A DNA stretch of 64,000 nucleotides, taken from the NCBI GenBank assembly GCA_029961685.1, contig JARWKL010000001.1, positions 51,176,062 through 51,240,061 of the forward strand. Reading direction: 5' to 3'. Shown one piece after another: positions 1-10,382 of this stretch. The stretch comes from Aristolochia californica. Taxonomy: Eukaryota; Streptophyta; Magnoliopsida; Piperales; Aristolochiaceae. Positions within the stretch are counted from its first letter, which is position 1; the number at the start of each line of letters is the position of its first letter. Below the pieces are notes generated by a model. It did not search any database and was not told where the DNA came from. It worked only from the letters and a program-made list of their open reading frames with translations. A program made the position numbers and the translations under genes.

Positions 1-1146
1 CGCTCCTTGTTAGCAGGAACTTGATCTGAATGTATTCCAAGTTTCAGATTTTCTTCCATAGGAGTACTAACTGAACTACATGCTGTCATACCAGTTTCCT
101 TCAATAAATCCAAAGCATATTTTCGTTGAGATAGAAAAATTCCTTCCTTGGATCTGGACACTTCAATGCCAAGAAAATATTTTAAGTAGCCAAGATCCTT
201 CATTTCAAATTCTCTAGCAAGACAATTTTGCAATGATTTCTTTTCTTCTGGATCATTCCCAGTTACTATCATATCATCAACATATACAATAAGAGTTGTG
301 ATGCCCTCCTTGTTATATTTTAGGAAGAGAGTATGATCTGAGTTGATTTGCTTGTATCCGATAGATTTCATAAAATTCGTGAACCTTCCAAACCACGCCC
401 TCGGGGACTGCTTCAAACCATATAGGGATTTTCTCAGTTTACATACTTGTTTGCTTCCTTTGTTTTGCATAATGCATCCAGGAGGTAATTCCATATATAC
501 TTCTTCTTGGAGATCTCCGTGTAAAAATGCATTTTTTACATCAAACTGGTATAAGGGCCAATCAAGATTCACAGCCAGAGAGTAGAATCCGAACGGTGTT
601 GATTTTGGCCACTGGTGTGAATGTCTCCATATAATCGATCTCGTAGGTTTGAGTATATCCTTTGGCGACAAGCCTTGCTTTGAACCTTTCAATGGTGCCA
701 TCGGCTTTATATTTAATGGTAAATACCCACCTGCATCCAACTGGTGTCTTTCCTATAGGTAGGTCAACCACTTCTCATGTTGAATTCTTCTGAAGAGACC
801 TCATTTCTTCATTCATGACTTCTTTCCATTTAGAATCTTTCAAGGCTTCCTGCACACTATTAGGAATAGATATAGCAGATAATTGATTCACAAATACCTC
901 ATTTTCTTTTGACAATCTATGATAAGACACAAAATTATGCATGGGATACTGAGATTTAGAGGTGAGAAGAGGTTCATAATTGATTCTAGGTTTTCCTCTT
1001 GTGGTTCGATGAGGTAGCACTCTTAGTTGAGTTTCGGAACTTACCTGAGGTTCAGACATGGACTCGGACTTAGAAGGCAATTGATCCCTTGGTACATTAT
1101 GAAGGGGGGAAGATGGCGGCTGAGACTCTGGTTGCATCATTTCCAT
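1..1146 (-). pseudogene. copia-1 reverse transcriptase, N-terminal part
   Basis: Between 1146 and 775 lies the variable linker that joins integrase and RT (RTTRGKPRINYEP and LSKENEVFVNQLSA). It runs into the RT start, with [13 protein letters not shown] and [16 protein letters not shown] between 771 and 562. An in-frame stop lies at about 772-774. Below 560 the minus strand continues with the copia RT palm, including YVDDM near 265-280 and the downstream LKYFLGIEVSRS region near 160-190. The coding sequence leaves the window at position 1. The catalytic YVDD is present, but the reading frame changes near 565. Confidence 0.88.
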
Positions 1147-3615
1147 CTGGTCTTGTCTTTCTCCATCCTGTGAATCATTTTGATGTCCACAGTTTTAATC
1201 GGAATATTGACCACTTGTAGTATCCAAGATATCCAATGATGATAAAGGGTCTTTAATTCAATCCTGTTCTCCTCCTCTATTGAAGACTCGGGAGTAGAAT
1301 AATACATGTTTTCTTCGTGAAATACCACATCAAGAGTGACATAAAATTTGCGAGATGGAGGATGATAACAACGATAACCTTTCTGATGTTGAGCATAACC
1401 AACAAAAACACACTTGAGAGCTCGGGGTTCCAATTTATGTCTCAATGTCTTATGGAGGTGAACAAAGGCTACACACCCAAAAACTTTAGGTGGTAGATTC
1501 GGCACAGGAGGTGAACTTATGGTTTTATGAAGAACACTCAAGGGAGTCTGAAATTGTAACACACTCGAGGGTATTCGATTGATAAGGTAAGCTGCAGTTG
1601 TGATGGCTTCACCCCAGTAACTTGCCGACATATGAGCTTCAAACAAGGAAGCACGAACAACCTCAAGAAGGTGGCGGTTCTTTCGCTCTGCAACTCCATT
1701 TTGCTGAGGGGTGTACGGACAAGTAGTTTGATGAGTAATACCATGATCATCTAGATATTCTTTGAAACTTTGATTCACAAATTCTCCCCCATTGTCACTT
1801 CGAAGAGTTCGTATTGTAGAATGATACTGAGTGACTATCATTTTGTGAAATTGTTTGAACAACGAACTAACTTCACTTTTTGACTTCATTAAACAAATCC
1901 AAGTCATACGGGTGTGATCATCAATAAAAGAAACAAACCACCATTTATCACTAAGAGAGACTATATTTGCTGGATCCCACACATCAGAGTGAATAATCAT
2001 AAACGGTTCTGAACTCCTATTCATGCTTATTGGGAATGGAACACGATGGATTTTTGCCAATTCACATACATCACACTTAAAATCTGAAATAGATAGTTTT
2101 TCAAAAAGTGTAGGAAACAATTTCTTTAAATAACCAAAGGATGAATGACCCAACCGTTTATGCCATAACCAAATGTCAGAATCTGCAGATTTATTCTTCA
2201 TGGAGAACGCTTGGGCTAACTGATGAAAACTTTCTGGCTGCAGACCAAGGTAATAGAGTTTCCCCCTTCTAGTACCATACCCAATTGTCTTCTGAGTTCG
2301 GATGTCCTTAAAAACACAAAGGTTAGGCCAAAAAACCACAATACAATGCAGAGTACGAGTTATTTGAGCAACTGATAATATAGTATGATTGAGGGTTGGA
2401 ACAACTAATACAGAATCAAGACTCAGATTTTTAGTGAGAGTGATAGAACCTTCTCCAATAACGTGAGGTGGAGTACCATTTGGTGTAGATACGATATGTT
2501 GTTCAGATGGTTTCATACTTTTAACATGAAGATTGTCAAAGGTCATATGATCGGTAGCACCAGAATCAATTATCCATTCACTATTTCTACTAGGAGTAGA
2601 AGTATTAAGAACCTTACCAGATGTAGCGATTAAGACTGATGCATCCTCAGTTGTGTGAGAGGTGGAAAGTTCTGCTACTACAACGGAAGCATGATTATTT
2701 GATTTGGAGTTCCGTTTGCGAGGCGCTTTTGTAGGGTCCCACCATTCTGGATACCCGATAAGTTCATAACATCGTTCCTTTGTATGCCCAATCTCACCAC
2801 AGTGAGTACAAATGCGCTCTGGTTTGGTTGTTCCAACCTCATAGCTACGATTCTGAGATCCTGATGTTCGATTTTGATAACTGTTAGGACCAGTTGGTCG
2901 AGCTGTTTTAGGCTTAGCTCGACGTGCTACCATTGCAGATGTCTCAACACGGTCAACTTCACTATTTAAAGTGGTTCTACGAACAAAGTCACGACGTACA
3001 TAAGCATAGGCTTCTTCAAGATCCAATATCGGGTCTTTTCTGAGAATTTCGCCACGGACTTGTTCGAATTCTGCATCCAATCCGTTTAAGAAAATATGAA
3101 CGCGCAATCTTTCAACGGATTTCCTATAAGCGATAACATCATCAGGATCTTTCATTATAGTCCTGTCACGATGATCAAGTTCTTGAAAAATTTCCACAAG
3201 ATCACCATAATACGTTGATAAAGGATGACCAGTCTGTTTGGTGGAGAAAGCTCTCTGATTCAATGAAAATAATTGTGATTCATCTGACCCATCATAGAAA
3301 GCTTTTTTCAGAGCATTCGATATTTCGCATGCGGTACGCAGCCGAATATAGCGCTTCATAATATCTGGTGACATAGAGGTTAACAACCACCCCTTGACTT
3401 TTTGATTTTCAGCATACCATTTCGCATAGGAGGCATCCGTTTCTTGTGGGAATGGTGTTTTTCCCATAATATATTCAAGTTTTTTCTCGTCCCGCAATTT
3501 GCATCTCCATGATCTGGGACCATACATCATAGTTGACTTCGGTAAGAGTGACACTGGTTGTAAAACCAGAGTGTTCGGATTGCACATGAATAATCGGTGT
3601 TAATTCCTTCGACAT
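1137..3615 (-). pseudogene. copia-1 gag, protease and integrase (frameshifted)
   Basis: The likely gag start is the ATG at 3615. The first ~40 residues are in one frame, and the reading frame shifts near 3490 into a long open stretch ending at 1137. Order seen: UBN2-type gag, CCHC zinc knuckle (CTHCGEIGHTKERC, near 2780-2820), aspartic protease motif WIIDSGATDHM near 2560, pre-integrase HHCC region with LWHKRLGHSS near 2150, and integrase core with HSDVW, LRSDNGGEF and TPQQNGVAERKNR, so the catalytic D, D and E are all present. The last ~50 residues before 1137 lose homology because of a second frameshift near 1250. Known role: particle formation, polyprotein cleavage and cDNA integration. 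This copy is probably dead because of the frameshifts. Confidence 0.92.
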
Positions 3616-3621
3616 GATGAA

Positions 3622-3830
3622 AAGAAGGTCCGTAGAGTGGTCCGGTCTGGTCTGGTTCACAAAAAATAATATTGGTCCGGTCCGGTCCGTATAATGATTC
3701 GGTATGGTTTGTTTCCCTTTCTAAAAATAATCTTGGACAGGTCCGGTCTGGTCCGATCAGTAGACTGGTTTGGTCCGGTTCGCTTATGCTGGGCCGATCT
3801 TGGTCTGTCCGAGACCGGATCGATCGGGTA
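3622..3830. repeat. Degenerate GGTCCGGT/GGTCTGGT repeat just upstream of copia-1 gag
   Basis: About 200 bp of imperfect repeats of GGTCCGGTC, GGTCTGGTC and similar, interrupted by A/T-rich spacers (AAAAAATAAT). It sits directly upstream of the gag ATG in the leader. Read on the minus strand, it translates in several frames as runs of GPDRT/RTGPDQ, which explains the spurious open frames here. It resembles the low-complexity body of some plant short repeats. Whether it is a separate insertion or part of the leader cannot be decided from one copy. Confidence 0.6.
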
Positions 3831-4340
3831 GAAATACGACACACACCTAAGTTCAAAAATAAAAATTTATCTCGGCAAGTTACTGTACATCTTCTTCGTC
3901 AAGATGACGAAGTTTTTGTGTCTCGACAGTGCATCTCCCCCTTCGCCGGCGTCAGTTCTGACGATATTCTGGAATACTGTTGTCGGTGAAGGTTCTGTTG
4001 AGGTCAGAGCAGTGTCTCGGCTACGATCATCGGCGGCCTGCGGAACGTCCGAACAGCGCTGTTTCGCGGCGAGTCATCGGTCGACGAAGCTTTCGAATGG
4101 AAAGGCCGAGCAGTGGCTCGGATACGGTCGTCGGCGGCTTGCGGAACGTCTCGACGAAGCTTTCTGATGGAAGATCGTCGGCGGCGGCCTGCGGAGCTTC
4201 CGAACAACTCTGTTTCGCGGCGAAACAGAGTTTAGATTACAGAACAGAGATTTTTTTCACTCTGTTCTTCGGCTACAACTACGGAACAGAGCTTTCGCTC
4301 TGCTCTTTGGCGATGAGAAGGAGAAGGAGATGATTCTCCT
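3831..4340 (-). other. copia-1 untranslated leader, GC-rich
   Basis: A 500 bp stretch between the primer binding site and the GGTCCGGT repeat. It is much richer in CpG than its surroundings and contains repeated words such as CGGCCTGCGGAACGTC, CGTCGGCGGC and GTTTCGCGGCGA. Short open frames on both strands reflect this composition and look like no known protein. A similar GC-rich leader occurs next to the primer binding site of copia-5 (48.3-48.8 kb). Confidence 0.6.
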
Positions 4341-4352
4341 GCTCTAATACCA
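4341..4352 (-). other. copia-1 primer binding site (tRNA-Met type)
   Basis: The minus strand reads TGGTATTAGAGC, one mismatch from the initiator tRNA-Met complement TGGTATCAGAGC used by most plant copia elements. Confidence 0.8.
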
Positions 4353-4364
4353 ACTCGAAAATAA

Positions 4365-4534
4365 TGATTCACATTCAATCTCTCTTTCTCATTCACATCA
4401 TCGGCTTAAATAGCCGTTATACAAAATATACATGGAAGAATGGAAGTGATTAACGGGATTACCCCAATCACCGGATTTACAGAATATTACATGATTTCTC
4501 CTTAAGGGAAGAAATCTCTGAGTAAATCTTAACA
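4365..4534 (-). repeat. copia-1 5' LTR
   Basis: On the minus strand the LTR begins TGTTAAGATTTACTC at 4534 and contains a TATTTAAGCCG promoter-like stretch near 4405. It ends in CA near 4365, or a few bases closer to the primer binding site. The length of ~170 bp is short but normal for some copia lineages. The right edge is firm because the interrupted RT frame of copia-2 (VSVVSQYM) ends there. The partner LTR is outside the window, so the target duplication (expected GTTTG at 4535-4539) cannot be checked. Confidence 0.75.
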
Positions 4535-5450
4535 GTTTGCGCATGTATTGACTCACCACACTTACCGCATATGATATATCTGGCTTTGTTACACAGAAAT
4601 AAATGAGTTTCCTCCCAAGTCTTTGATATTTTTCGATAAACACATATTTTCCAATGCCTAAAGATAATTTATTAGTGGAATCCATAGGGGTTTCTTTTGG
4701 TCTACAACCCAACATTCCTTTGTCCTCCAGTAGATCAAGGATATAATCCCATGATTGGACTGTAGTACTTCAATACCTAGAGAATATTTAAGTAGTCCAA
4801 GATCTTTTGTCTTGAATTCTTCACATATATTTTTCTTGCTTTCCTTCATGCACTCGGGATCACTACCGGTTAAGACAATATCATCAACATATATGGCCAA
4901 AATCAATTTACCTTTAGGTGTGTATTTAAGAAATATGGAGTGACCTATGGAACATCTGTGAAATCAGGCCCGTATGAGTGCTTGGCTAAATTTATCAAAC
5001 CATGCACGAGGAGACTGTTTCAGACCATAAAGGGATTTCTTCAATCGACATACCGACTCTCCCTCAACCACAAATCCAGGTGGTTGTTGCATATAAATTT
5101 CTTCCTTTATATCCCCATTGAGAAAAATATTTTTCACATCAAGCTGATAGACCGAACAGGAAGAATTAGTAGCAAGAGATAATAGAATATGTACCGAGTT
5201 CATTTTGGACACTAGTGAAAATGTTTCCTCCTAATCGATCCCGTAACATTGCGTACAGCCATTAGCAATGAAGCGGGCCATAAGACGAGCAACTGACCCA
5301 TCTGGATTGTATTTAACAGTAAAGACCCACTTACAGTTGACAAGTTTTTTATCTGATGGAAGAGGCACTAGAGCCCATGTCTGATTCTCATAGAGTACCT
5401 GTATTTCTTCATCCATTGCCGCCTTCCACCCTGGATGTTTCAGAGCCACC
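4535..5450 (-). pseudogene. copia-2 reverse transcriptase fragment
   Basis: Several frames together cover a copia RT: WKAAMDEEIQVL and CKWVFTVKYNPDG (5449-5231), the palm segment with VYQLDVKNIFLNGD and SLYGLKQSPRAW (5212-4964), the catalytic AIYVDDIVLTGSDPE (4906-4860), and the start of the connection/RNase H region (KPDISYAVSVVSQYM, about 4610-4545), cut at 4534 by copia-1. Frame changes occur near 5220, 4950 and 4740. YVDD is kept but the gene is broken. Confidence 0.9.
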
Positions 5451-6223
5451 TAATACGACTGTGGAACTGAGATGGAGGAGATAGAAGCAATAAATTGACA
5501 ACATGAAGAGGATAAATGATGGTGAGACACAAAATTGGATATGGGGTAAGATGTAGAGGGTCTAGTGCAAGTTCTGGGTTCTTTTCCCAAGGCAATAGGT
5601 AGAGTATCATTGGTCCAAAATGAATAGGAGAAGATGGACTTACCTCAATGGGATCTGCAAACTCCGCAGGTGTGGTGTTAGCCAGTGCTTCAGGGGGTTG
5701 AACAATGTCCGTACCAAGGGGCACAACCGGTCGAGGAGAAGTTGGTACAGAAGAGAGACCTAGAGGAGCATTGTCAGAGTAGTATGAAGAGTCTTCAAAA
5801 AAAGTTACATCTTTGGACACAAGTAACCTTTGGACAGTGGGATTGTAGCAAATATAACCCTTTTTCCGTGTGAGAGTATCCTAAGAAGATACACTTGGCA
5901 GATTTTAGATCAAGTTTACTATGTTGAGGGGAGGTAATATGAACAAAACATGTACAACCGAAGACTTTTAAGGGAAGTGAAAAGGGATCACCATGTGGAA
6001 ACAATAAGGGATATGGGGATTTATAACCAAGAAAGCAAGAGGGTAACCTATTCATAAGAAAACATGCAGTAAAGATGGCATGCGACTAATAAAAGTATGA
6101 GACTTTCACGGTATACAATAAGCTACGAGCAACCTTAAGAAGGTGACGATTTTTCCGTTCTACTACAACATTATGTTGGGAGGTGTAGGCACAAGATGTT
6201 TGATGGATAATGTTTTTCTCTTG
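5451..6223 (-). pseudogene. copia-2 integrase C-terminal part and linker
   Basis: From 6223 down to about 6060 the minus strand encodes the end of the integrase core (HQTSCAYT, then VERKNRHLLK; the glutamate of the triad lies here), followed by LPSCFLGYKSPY and KVFGCTCFVH with SAKCIFLGYSHTEKG at 6055-5800. The stretch 5820-5451 is the proline/serine-rich linker to RT. Frameshifts occur near 6060 and 5800. The core is interrupted at 6228 by the element at 6229-9129 and resumes at 9130. Confidence 0.87.
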
Positions 6224-6228
6224 ACAAT
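6224..6228. repeat. Target site duplication ACAAT, left copy
   Basis: ACAAT at 6224-6228 and ACAAT at 9130-9134 flank the 6229-9129 element. Removing the element and one copy rejoins the copia-2 integrase frame (LDYY... to ...HQTSCAYT). Confidence 0.9.
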
Positions 6229-6663
6229 TGTTGATTTTCAAGACTCCATGGATTTAACTCATGGAGAAAAAGAGAGAGAGAGAGAGACCCATTGAGAGAA
6301 AACTGGAAGAAGAAGAGTTATGGACTTGATGTCCTAACCCTCCCCTTGAAGCTCTATTTATAGATTAATGAAACTACTATATTACAATAATACCCCTGAA
6401 CCTAGGGTTTAGGGTTTTAACCCTGGAACTTTAATCTAATTATATCAATGTCATCTCTATGAGATGACCCTTTATTTACCATCTTGCTATCATTGTATGT
6501 GGGCCTATGGGCCTTCTCCTTGATCTATGGGCCTTGAGCCCGTCTTCTTTATCTCTTGCATACATGAGTCTTCGTTGGTCTTATGGGTTTGGGCCCATCT
6601 TCTAATACACTTGGATATGTGGACCTTCTTTGGTCGTGTGGGCTTGGGTCCTATCTTCCAACA
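6229..6663 (-). repeat. 3' LTR of the 2.9 kb element
   Basis: It matches 8702-9129 throughout with small indels, including a longer AG run near 6270. Both copies share the TTAGGGTTTAGGG-like stretch and the GGGCCTTGAGCCCG and GGGTTTGGGCC words. About 100 bp further in, a minus-strand AAGGGGGAGTG (plus positions about 6764-6774) looks like the polypurine tract, so a short insertion may separate the LTR from it. Confidence 0.88.
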
Positions 6664-8688
6664 CTTAGAAAACAACATGAACTCCCAACTTGCTGCAAAT
6701 GATGTATAAAATCTTTTTTGTAGAAAATGGCATATATTCCAATATGCCTTCAGCTTCCTACACTCCCCCTTATGCTGGTGCTCACGTTCATGGGGCTCAA
6801 CTGGCATAATATTAGTGAGAGTAAATCACTCCTAACCGCTAAGACATTGCTCCATAATCCAGTCTTAACTCATGCTGGATGTAGGGCACACTCCATCTTC
6901 TGTAGGTAGTGTGTTTATCAGCATTGCTCTGAAGTGTCCACCGTGTCCCTCCACAAGACAACGGTTTTCCAGTGGTAGAGTAGTATATGACATTAATGGG
7001 GGGAAGTAACATAAATATAATAATAAGTTCCTTCGTCATGGAATTCCAACTGTTGACATTTGATATTTTTGACAAGGTATTAAGTTCCTCTATCATGGAA
7101 TCCCAACCACAAATATTTTTTATATTTTTGACGCAGTATTAAGTTCCTCCGTCATGGAATTCCCACTGTTGACATTTGATATTTTTTACGGGGTGTAAAG
7201 TTCCTCCATCATGGAATTCTAACCGCAAATATTTTTTATGGGGACAAATAAATAATGGTATGAGGCCACCTCTTCTTCAATAATAATTTCTCCTCCAAAG
7301 AGATACAGTAGCAACAACTGAAATGGGCTTGGACACATTTAACACGAACCAAGATAATCCTTGTAAAATTGACCCATGACATAATCCAATGCACATATTT
7401 GTACCAAATAATATGCTGACCAATGAATAATCTGTCAATTCTTCAAAATAATAATTCAGCCAGAGAAAATTTTACCTAGTCATGCTGAGTCAATATATCC
7501 AAGTCGCTACAGAAATATGTATAAGTTTTGGCCCAAGCACGTATACCGATGTAGAAAATAAAGTGGCCTGAGTTAAGTTGACCCGGACCCGAGTTGACTC
7601 GATTCGAGTTGGTCTGGGTTGACCCGGTCCAATCTGGGATGGAGCTAGCGCACGACCCGGATTTAATGTTTCCTAAGTTAGGAAACATTAAATCTGGAAC
7701 ATCGTCATCTTCTTCTTCCTATCGGCCAAACAGAGCGAAAACAACAGACCTTCAGGAGGATATCCAACGGCTAGCCAAAATAATTTCGGCAAGGTGACAG
7801 TCAGACCGGCAGAATATTTTCGAAGCCATCGGCTCAAGAGATAAGCTCGGAGATAATACCGACAGTGACTCTGGTGTTGCTGTCGAAGCGACGTTTAAAA
7901 ATGGTAATGCAGAGGAAGTAAACTTACCTCAGTTAATGGAGCAGCATAAATGGCTTGCTACTGTGGTAGCTATCAAGGTTCCTGGTAAGGTAAGCAACAA
8001 TATGGATGGATGGAAGATTTGCTCAGGATTATGGGAAGATGCCAATAGTCGGCTTCTTCTTCTTTGGCAATGGCAACAAATAGAGCGCATAGCTGGTGCT
8101 TGGGAAGCTCGGCAGACTGTTGGGAATCTCGTATCATCGTTGGCACCTGAATTCCGGCAGTGGAGCTAGCTGAATATTGTTAGCGAAGAACTTTCGGAAA
8201 TTGACCGGCAAAATATTTTCGAAGGCAACAATGCTGATAGTATGAGGTCCAATATCTTGAAAGGATTTTTGGGGGACCTCCGGTTAATACTGATAGCTAC
8301 AGCAAGATTGAAGACATGTATTGCCTTGCCCTTCATTGTATCCATGAAGCATGTATCATCGGCTTCAAGATCAGGTGGGGCAAGGTCTCCGGATATCCTT
8401 TCGTAGAGCTTCTTCTCATTGGCAAAGAGAATTTGAACCAAATCTGGGTTGTGCAAATCTACTTTCAGATCTTGGACTAAGTGGAAACACTTGATAATCC
8501 GAGATGAGAAGGCTGACATTGGAGAAGAACTCCATCTCTCTAACGGGTAATGTTAGGCAGCAAGAGAAAACTAGTAACAAAATCAAACAATGATGTTCCA
8601 ACAACTATGAAAAAAAGCATCAATATGAGAAAAGAAAATGAAGAATTTTTGGAATTGTGAAAACCATACTACGAGTCCTAAAAATCAA
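6664..8688. other. Internal region of the 2.9 kb element, no recognised gene
   Basis: Open frames here are short (up to 117 codons) and match no family I recognise. The longest is on the minus strand at 8166-8519 (QDLKVDLHNPDL, LEADDTCFMDTM) and one on the plus strand lies at 7936-8169. Two similar stretches (CGGCAGAATATTTTCGAAG near 7808, CGGCAAAATATTTTCGAAG near 8205) suggest an internal duplication. A small GC-rich block at 7576-7640 contains ACCCGGACCCGAGTTGACTCG. The region could include captured host sequence, but nothing proves it. Confidence 0.5.
7023..7245. repeat. Tandem repeat, about four 58 bp units in a dimeric pattern
   Basis: Units start AAGTTCCT(C/T)..TCATGGAAT near 7025, 7082, 7140 and 7198. 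Units 1 and 3 continue with ACTGTTGACATTTGATATTTTT, while units 2 and 4 continue with AACC(A/G)CAAATATTTTTTAT. The odd and even units resemble each other most, so a ~116 bp dimer was probably duplicated. Confidence 0.8.
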
Positions 8689-8701
8689 ATCTCTAATATC
8701 A

Positions 8702-9129
8702 TGTTGATTTTCAGAACTCCATGGATTTAGCTCATGGAGAAAAAGAGAGAGACCCAGAAAACTGGAGGTAGAAGAGTTATGGACTTGATGTCCTAACCCT
8801 CCCCTTGAAGCTCTATTTACAGATTCCTTAAACTATTGTATTACAATAATACCACTGAACTTAGGGTTTAGGGTTTTGAGTTTTAACCCTGGAACTTTAA
8901 TCTAATTACATCAATGCCATCTCTATGAGATGACCCTTTATTTACCATCTTGCCATCATTGTATGTGGGCCTATGGGCCTTCTCTTTGATATGTGGGCCT
9001 TGAGCCCGTCTTCTTTATCTCTTGGATACATGGGTCTCCCTTGATCTTATGGGTTTGGGCCAATCTTCTAATACACTTGGATATGTGGGTCTTCCTTGGT
9101 CGTGTGGGTTTAGGCCCTATCTTCCATCA
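8702..9129 (-). repeat. 5' LTR of the 2.9 kb element
   Basis: Starts TGTTGATTTTCAGAACTCC and ends CTTCCATCA. It is preceded on its left by CTCTAATATCA, a degenerate tRNA-Met primer binding site read on the minus strand. It differs from the other LTR by scattered substitutions and small indels, so the insertion is not recent. Confidence 0.88.
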
Positions 9130-9660
9130 ACAATAATAGTCAAGATCTTTATACGGATATTCTTTGGCATTATCAGCCCTAAGTACTTTGATTTTCTGAC
9201 CAAATTGAGTGACAACCATAGCATGAAAGGATTTAAAAATGGATGGTATTTCAGATCACTCTTTAAAAAGAAATAGCCATGTGGTATGAGTAAAATCATC
9301 AATAAATGTAATAAAGTACTTGACTCGGGAAAATTTTGAGACCTTCAAGGGTCCCCATACATTTGTGTGAATCAAGGAAAAAGGAGCAACACTTTTAAGT
9401 TCTGGACGAGGTGAGTATGTGGTCCTTTGGTGTTTGCTTAGTTGACACACTTCACAAGTTAACTTTTACGTATTCTTAAAGGTAGGAAAAAGAAGATGAA
9501 GAGATTGAGCGGATGGATGTCCCAACCGATTGAGCCATAGACTTATCTCAATTTCCTTGATTGAGATGACATTTATTTGAGGCACGTCTAGAAAGTAGAG
9601 CCCCCCTTGTTCACGTCCTCCACTAATCACCTGCTTCGTTGTAAGATCCTGAAACACATA
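9130..9660 (-). pseudogene. copia-2 integrase N-terminal part and pre-integrase domain
   Basis: 9130-9300 encodes the core around VLRADNAKEY. 9450-9256 encodes the HHCC end and first catalytic segment (CQLSKHQRTTY, SLIHTNVWGPLKVSKFSRVKYFITFIDDFT). Here the usual D of the HxDVWG motif is N (HTNVWG), which would remove a catalytic residue. 9657-9466 encodes the pre-integrase domain (GGLYFLDV, LWLNRLGHPSAQSLHLLFP). Frame breaks lie near 9260 and 9460. Confidence 0.88.
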
Positions 9661-10382
9661 GGAAGTGGGTGAGAAGGTAATTGAGCAATTAAAATGTTGT
9701 GTTACTAACTAATAGATAAAAGATTCAAGGGAAAAGTAGGAATGAAAAGAATATTTGAGAGTGGAAGTGATAGTGTAACAGAGGTGGATAATTTCTTGAG
9801 AACTTTAGTTTGGATTTGTTAGTTATGGTAGCCAATTTATTTGACAGACAAGGAGAAATTGAGTGGAGTAGATTTTTGTTACCTGTGAGATGCGCAGAGC
9901 CCCTGAGTCAATTTGTTATGGTCCTGGGTGAGGTACCTATGTATTCGCTCCTAACAGGCCGGTCTTTTGGGTAGTATTGGCTAGGTGCTTAACATTTGGT
10001 ATCAGAGCTAGCTCCCTCGTCGCGCGTTTGAATCCCGGAGGGGGAGACTGTGAAGGGGGCAACCTATGTGGAGGGGGCGACCTTGACGGAGTAGGCCACC
10101 GCACGTGCAGAGGGGGCGACCTTGGCCGAGTAGGTCGTCGCTAGAGTGGGCCGCCGTAGACGTCGGCCCTCGAAGGAGGGGTGTGATGTTATGGTCTTGG
10201 CTTAAGTACCTATGTCTTCCGCTCCTAATAGGCTAGTCTTTTGGGTAGTATTGGCTAGGTGTTTAACACAATTATCTAGAACAAAGAGGAGAAGCGGCAG
10301 AGAGCATATTTGAAGAGGTGGTGGTAGCAACAGTTGAGGAGGAACTTGGAGGAGAGACCATCAGTGCTTTTATTTTCTGGAA
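9661..10382 (-). pseudogene. copia-2 protease region, split by a TRIM
   Basis: Minus-strand coding traces of the aspartic protease domain flank the TRIM. On the right side (10382-10270) the sequence leads toward the domain, and on the left side (9913-9661) it continues with the IDSGA-type active-site segment and the strands after it. The frame is poorly kept. The assignment rests on position between gag and pre-integrase and on the IDSGA-like motif at the TRIM insertion point. Confidence 0.6.
9914..10268 (+). mobile_element. TRIM (terminal-repeat retrotransposon in miniature), 355 bp, complete
   Basis: LTRs of 81-82 bp (9914-9994 and 10187-10268) start TGTTATGGTC and end GCTTAACA/GTTTAACA. 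The left LTR is followed after 2 bp by TGGTATCAGAGC (9997-10008), the initiator tRNA-Met primer binding site. The right LTR is preceded by a purine-rich GAAGGAGGGGTGTGA (10172-10186), the polypurine tract. The 178 bp between primer site and tract has no coding capacity and repeats GGGGGCGACCTT. Target duplication CAATT is exact on both sides (9909-9913, 10269-10273). TRIMs have no proteins and rely on other retrotransposons to move. Confidence 0.95.

Larger units (their letters stand above)
1..4534 (-). mobile_element. Ty1/copia retrotransposon copia-1, left part outside window
   Basis: The minus strand reads, from right to left, LTR, tRNA-Met primer binding site, GC-rich leader, gag, protease, integrase and reverse transcriptase, and the RT runs off the left edge of the window. 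This is the Ty1/copia domain order (integrase before RT). The right end (TG on the minus strand at 4534) cuts directly into the RT/RNase H coding sequence of another copia element, so copia-1 is a nested insertion. The second LTR and the RNase H domain are outside the window. At least two frameshifts make the visible gag-pol non-functional as it stands. Confidence 0.93.
6229..9129 (-). mobile_element. Non-autonomous LTR retrotransposon (LARD-like), 2.9 kb
   Basis: Two direct repeats of about 430 bp (6229-6663 and 8702-9129), both starting TGTTGATTTTC and ending TCTTCC(A/T)(A/T)CA, enclose about 2.0 kb of internal sequence. A degenerate primer binding site (TGATATTAGAG on the minus strand) abuts the right LTR, so transcription runs leftward. 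No gag, protease, integrase or RT could be recognised inside. The internal region holds a tandem repeat (7023-7245) and short unrecognised frames. LTR ends plus a non-coding interior fit a LARD-type element mobilised by proteins from another copia. The 5 bp target duplication is exact. Confidence 0.9.

Noticed and set aside
3657..3856. GPDRT-rich minus-strand frames as a protein
   Set aside because: Translation of a GGTCCGGT repeat in several frames; no start context and part of the copia-1 leader.
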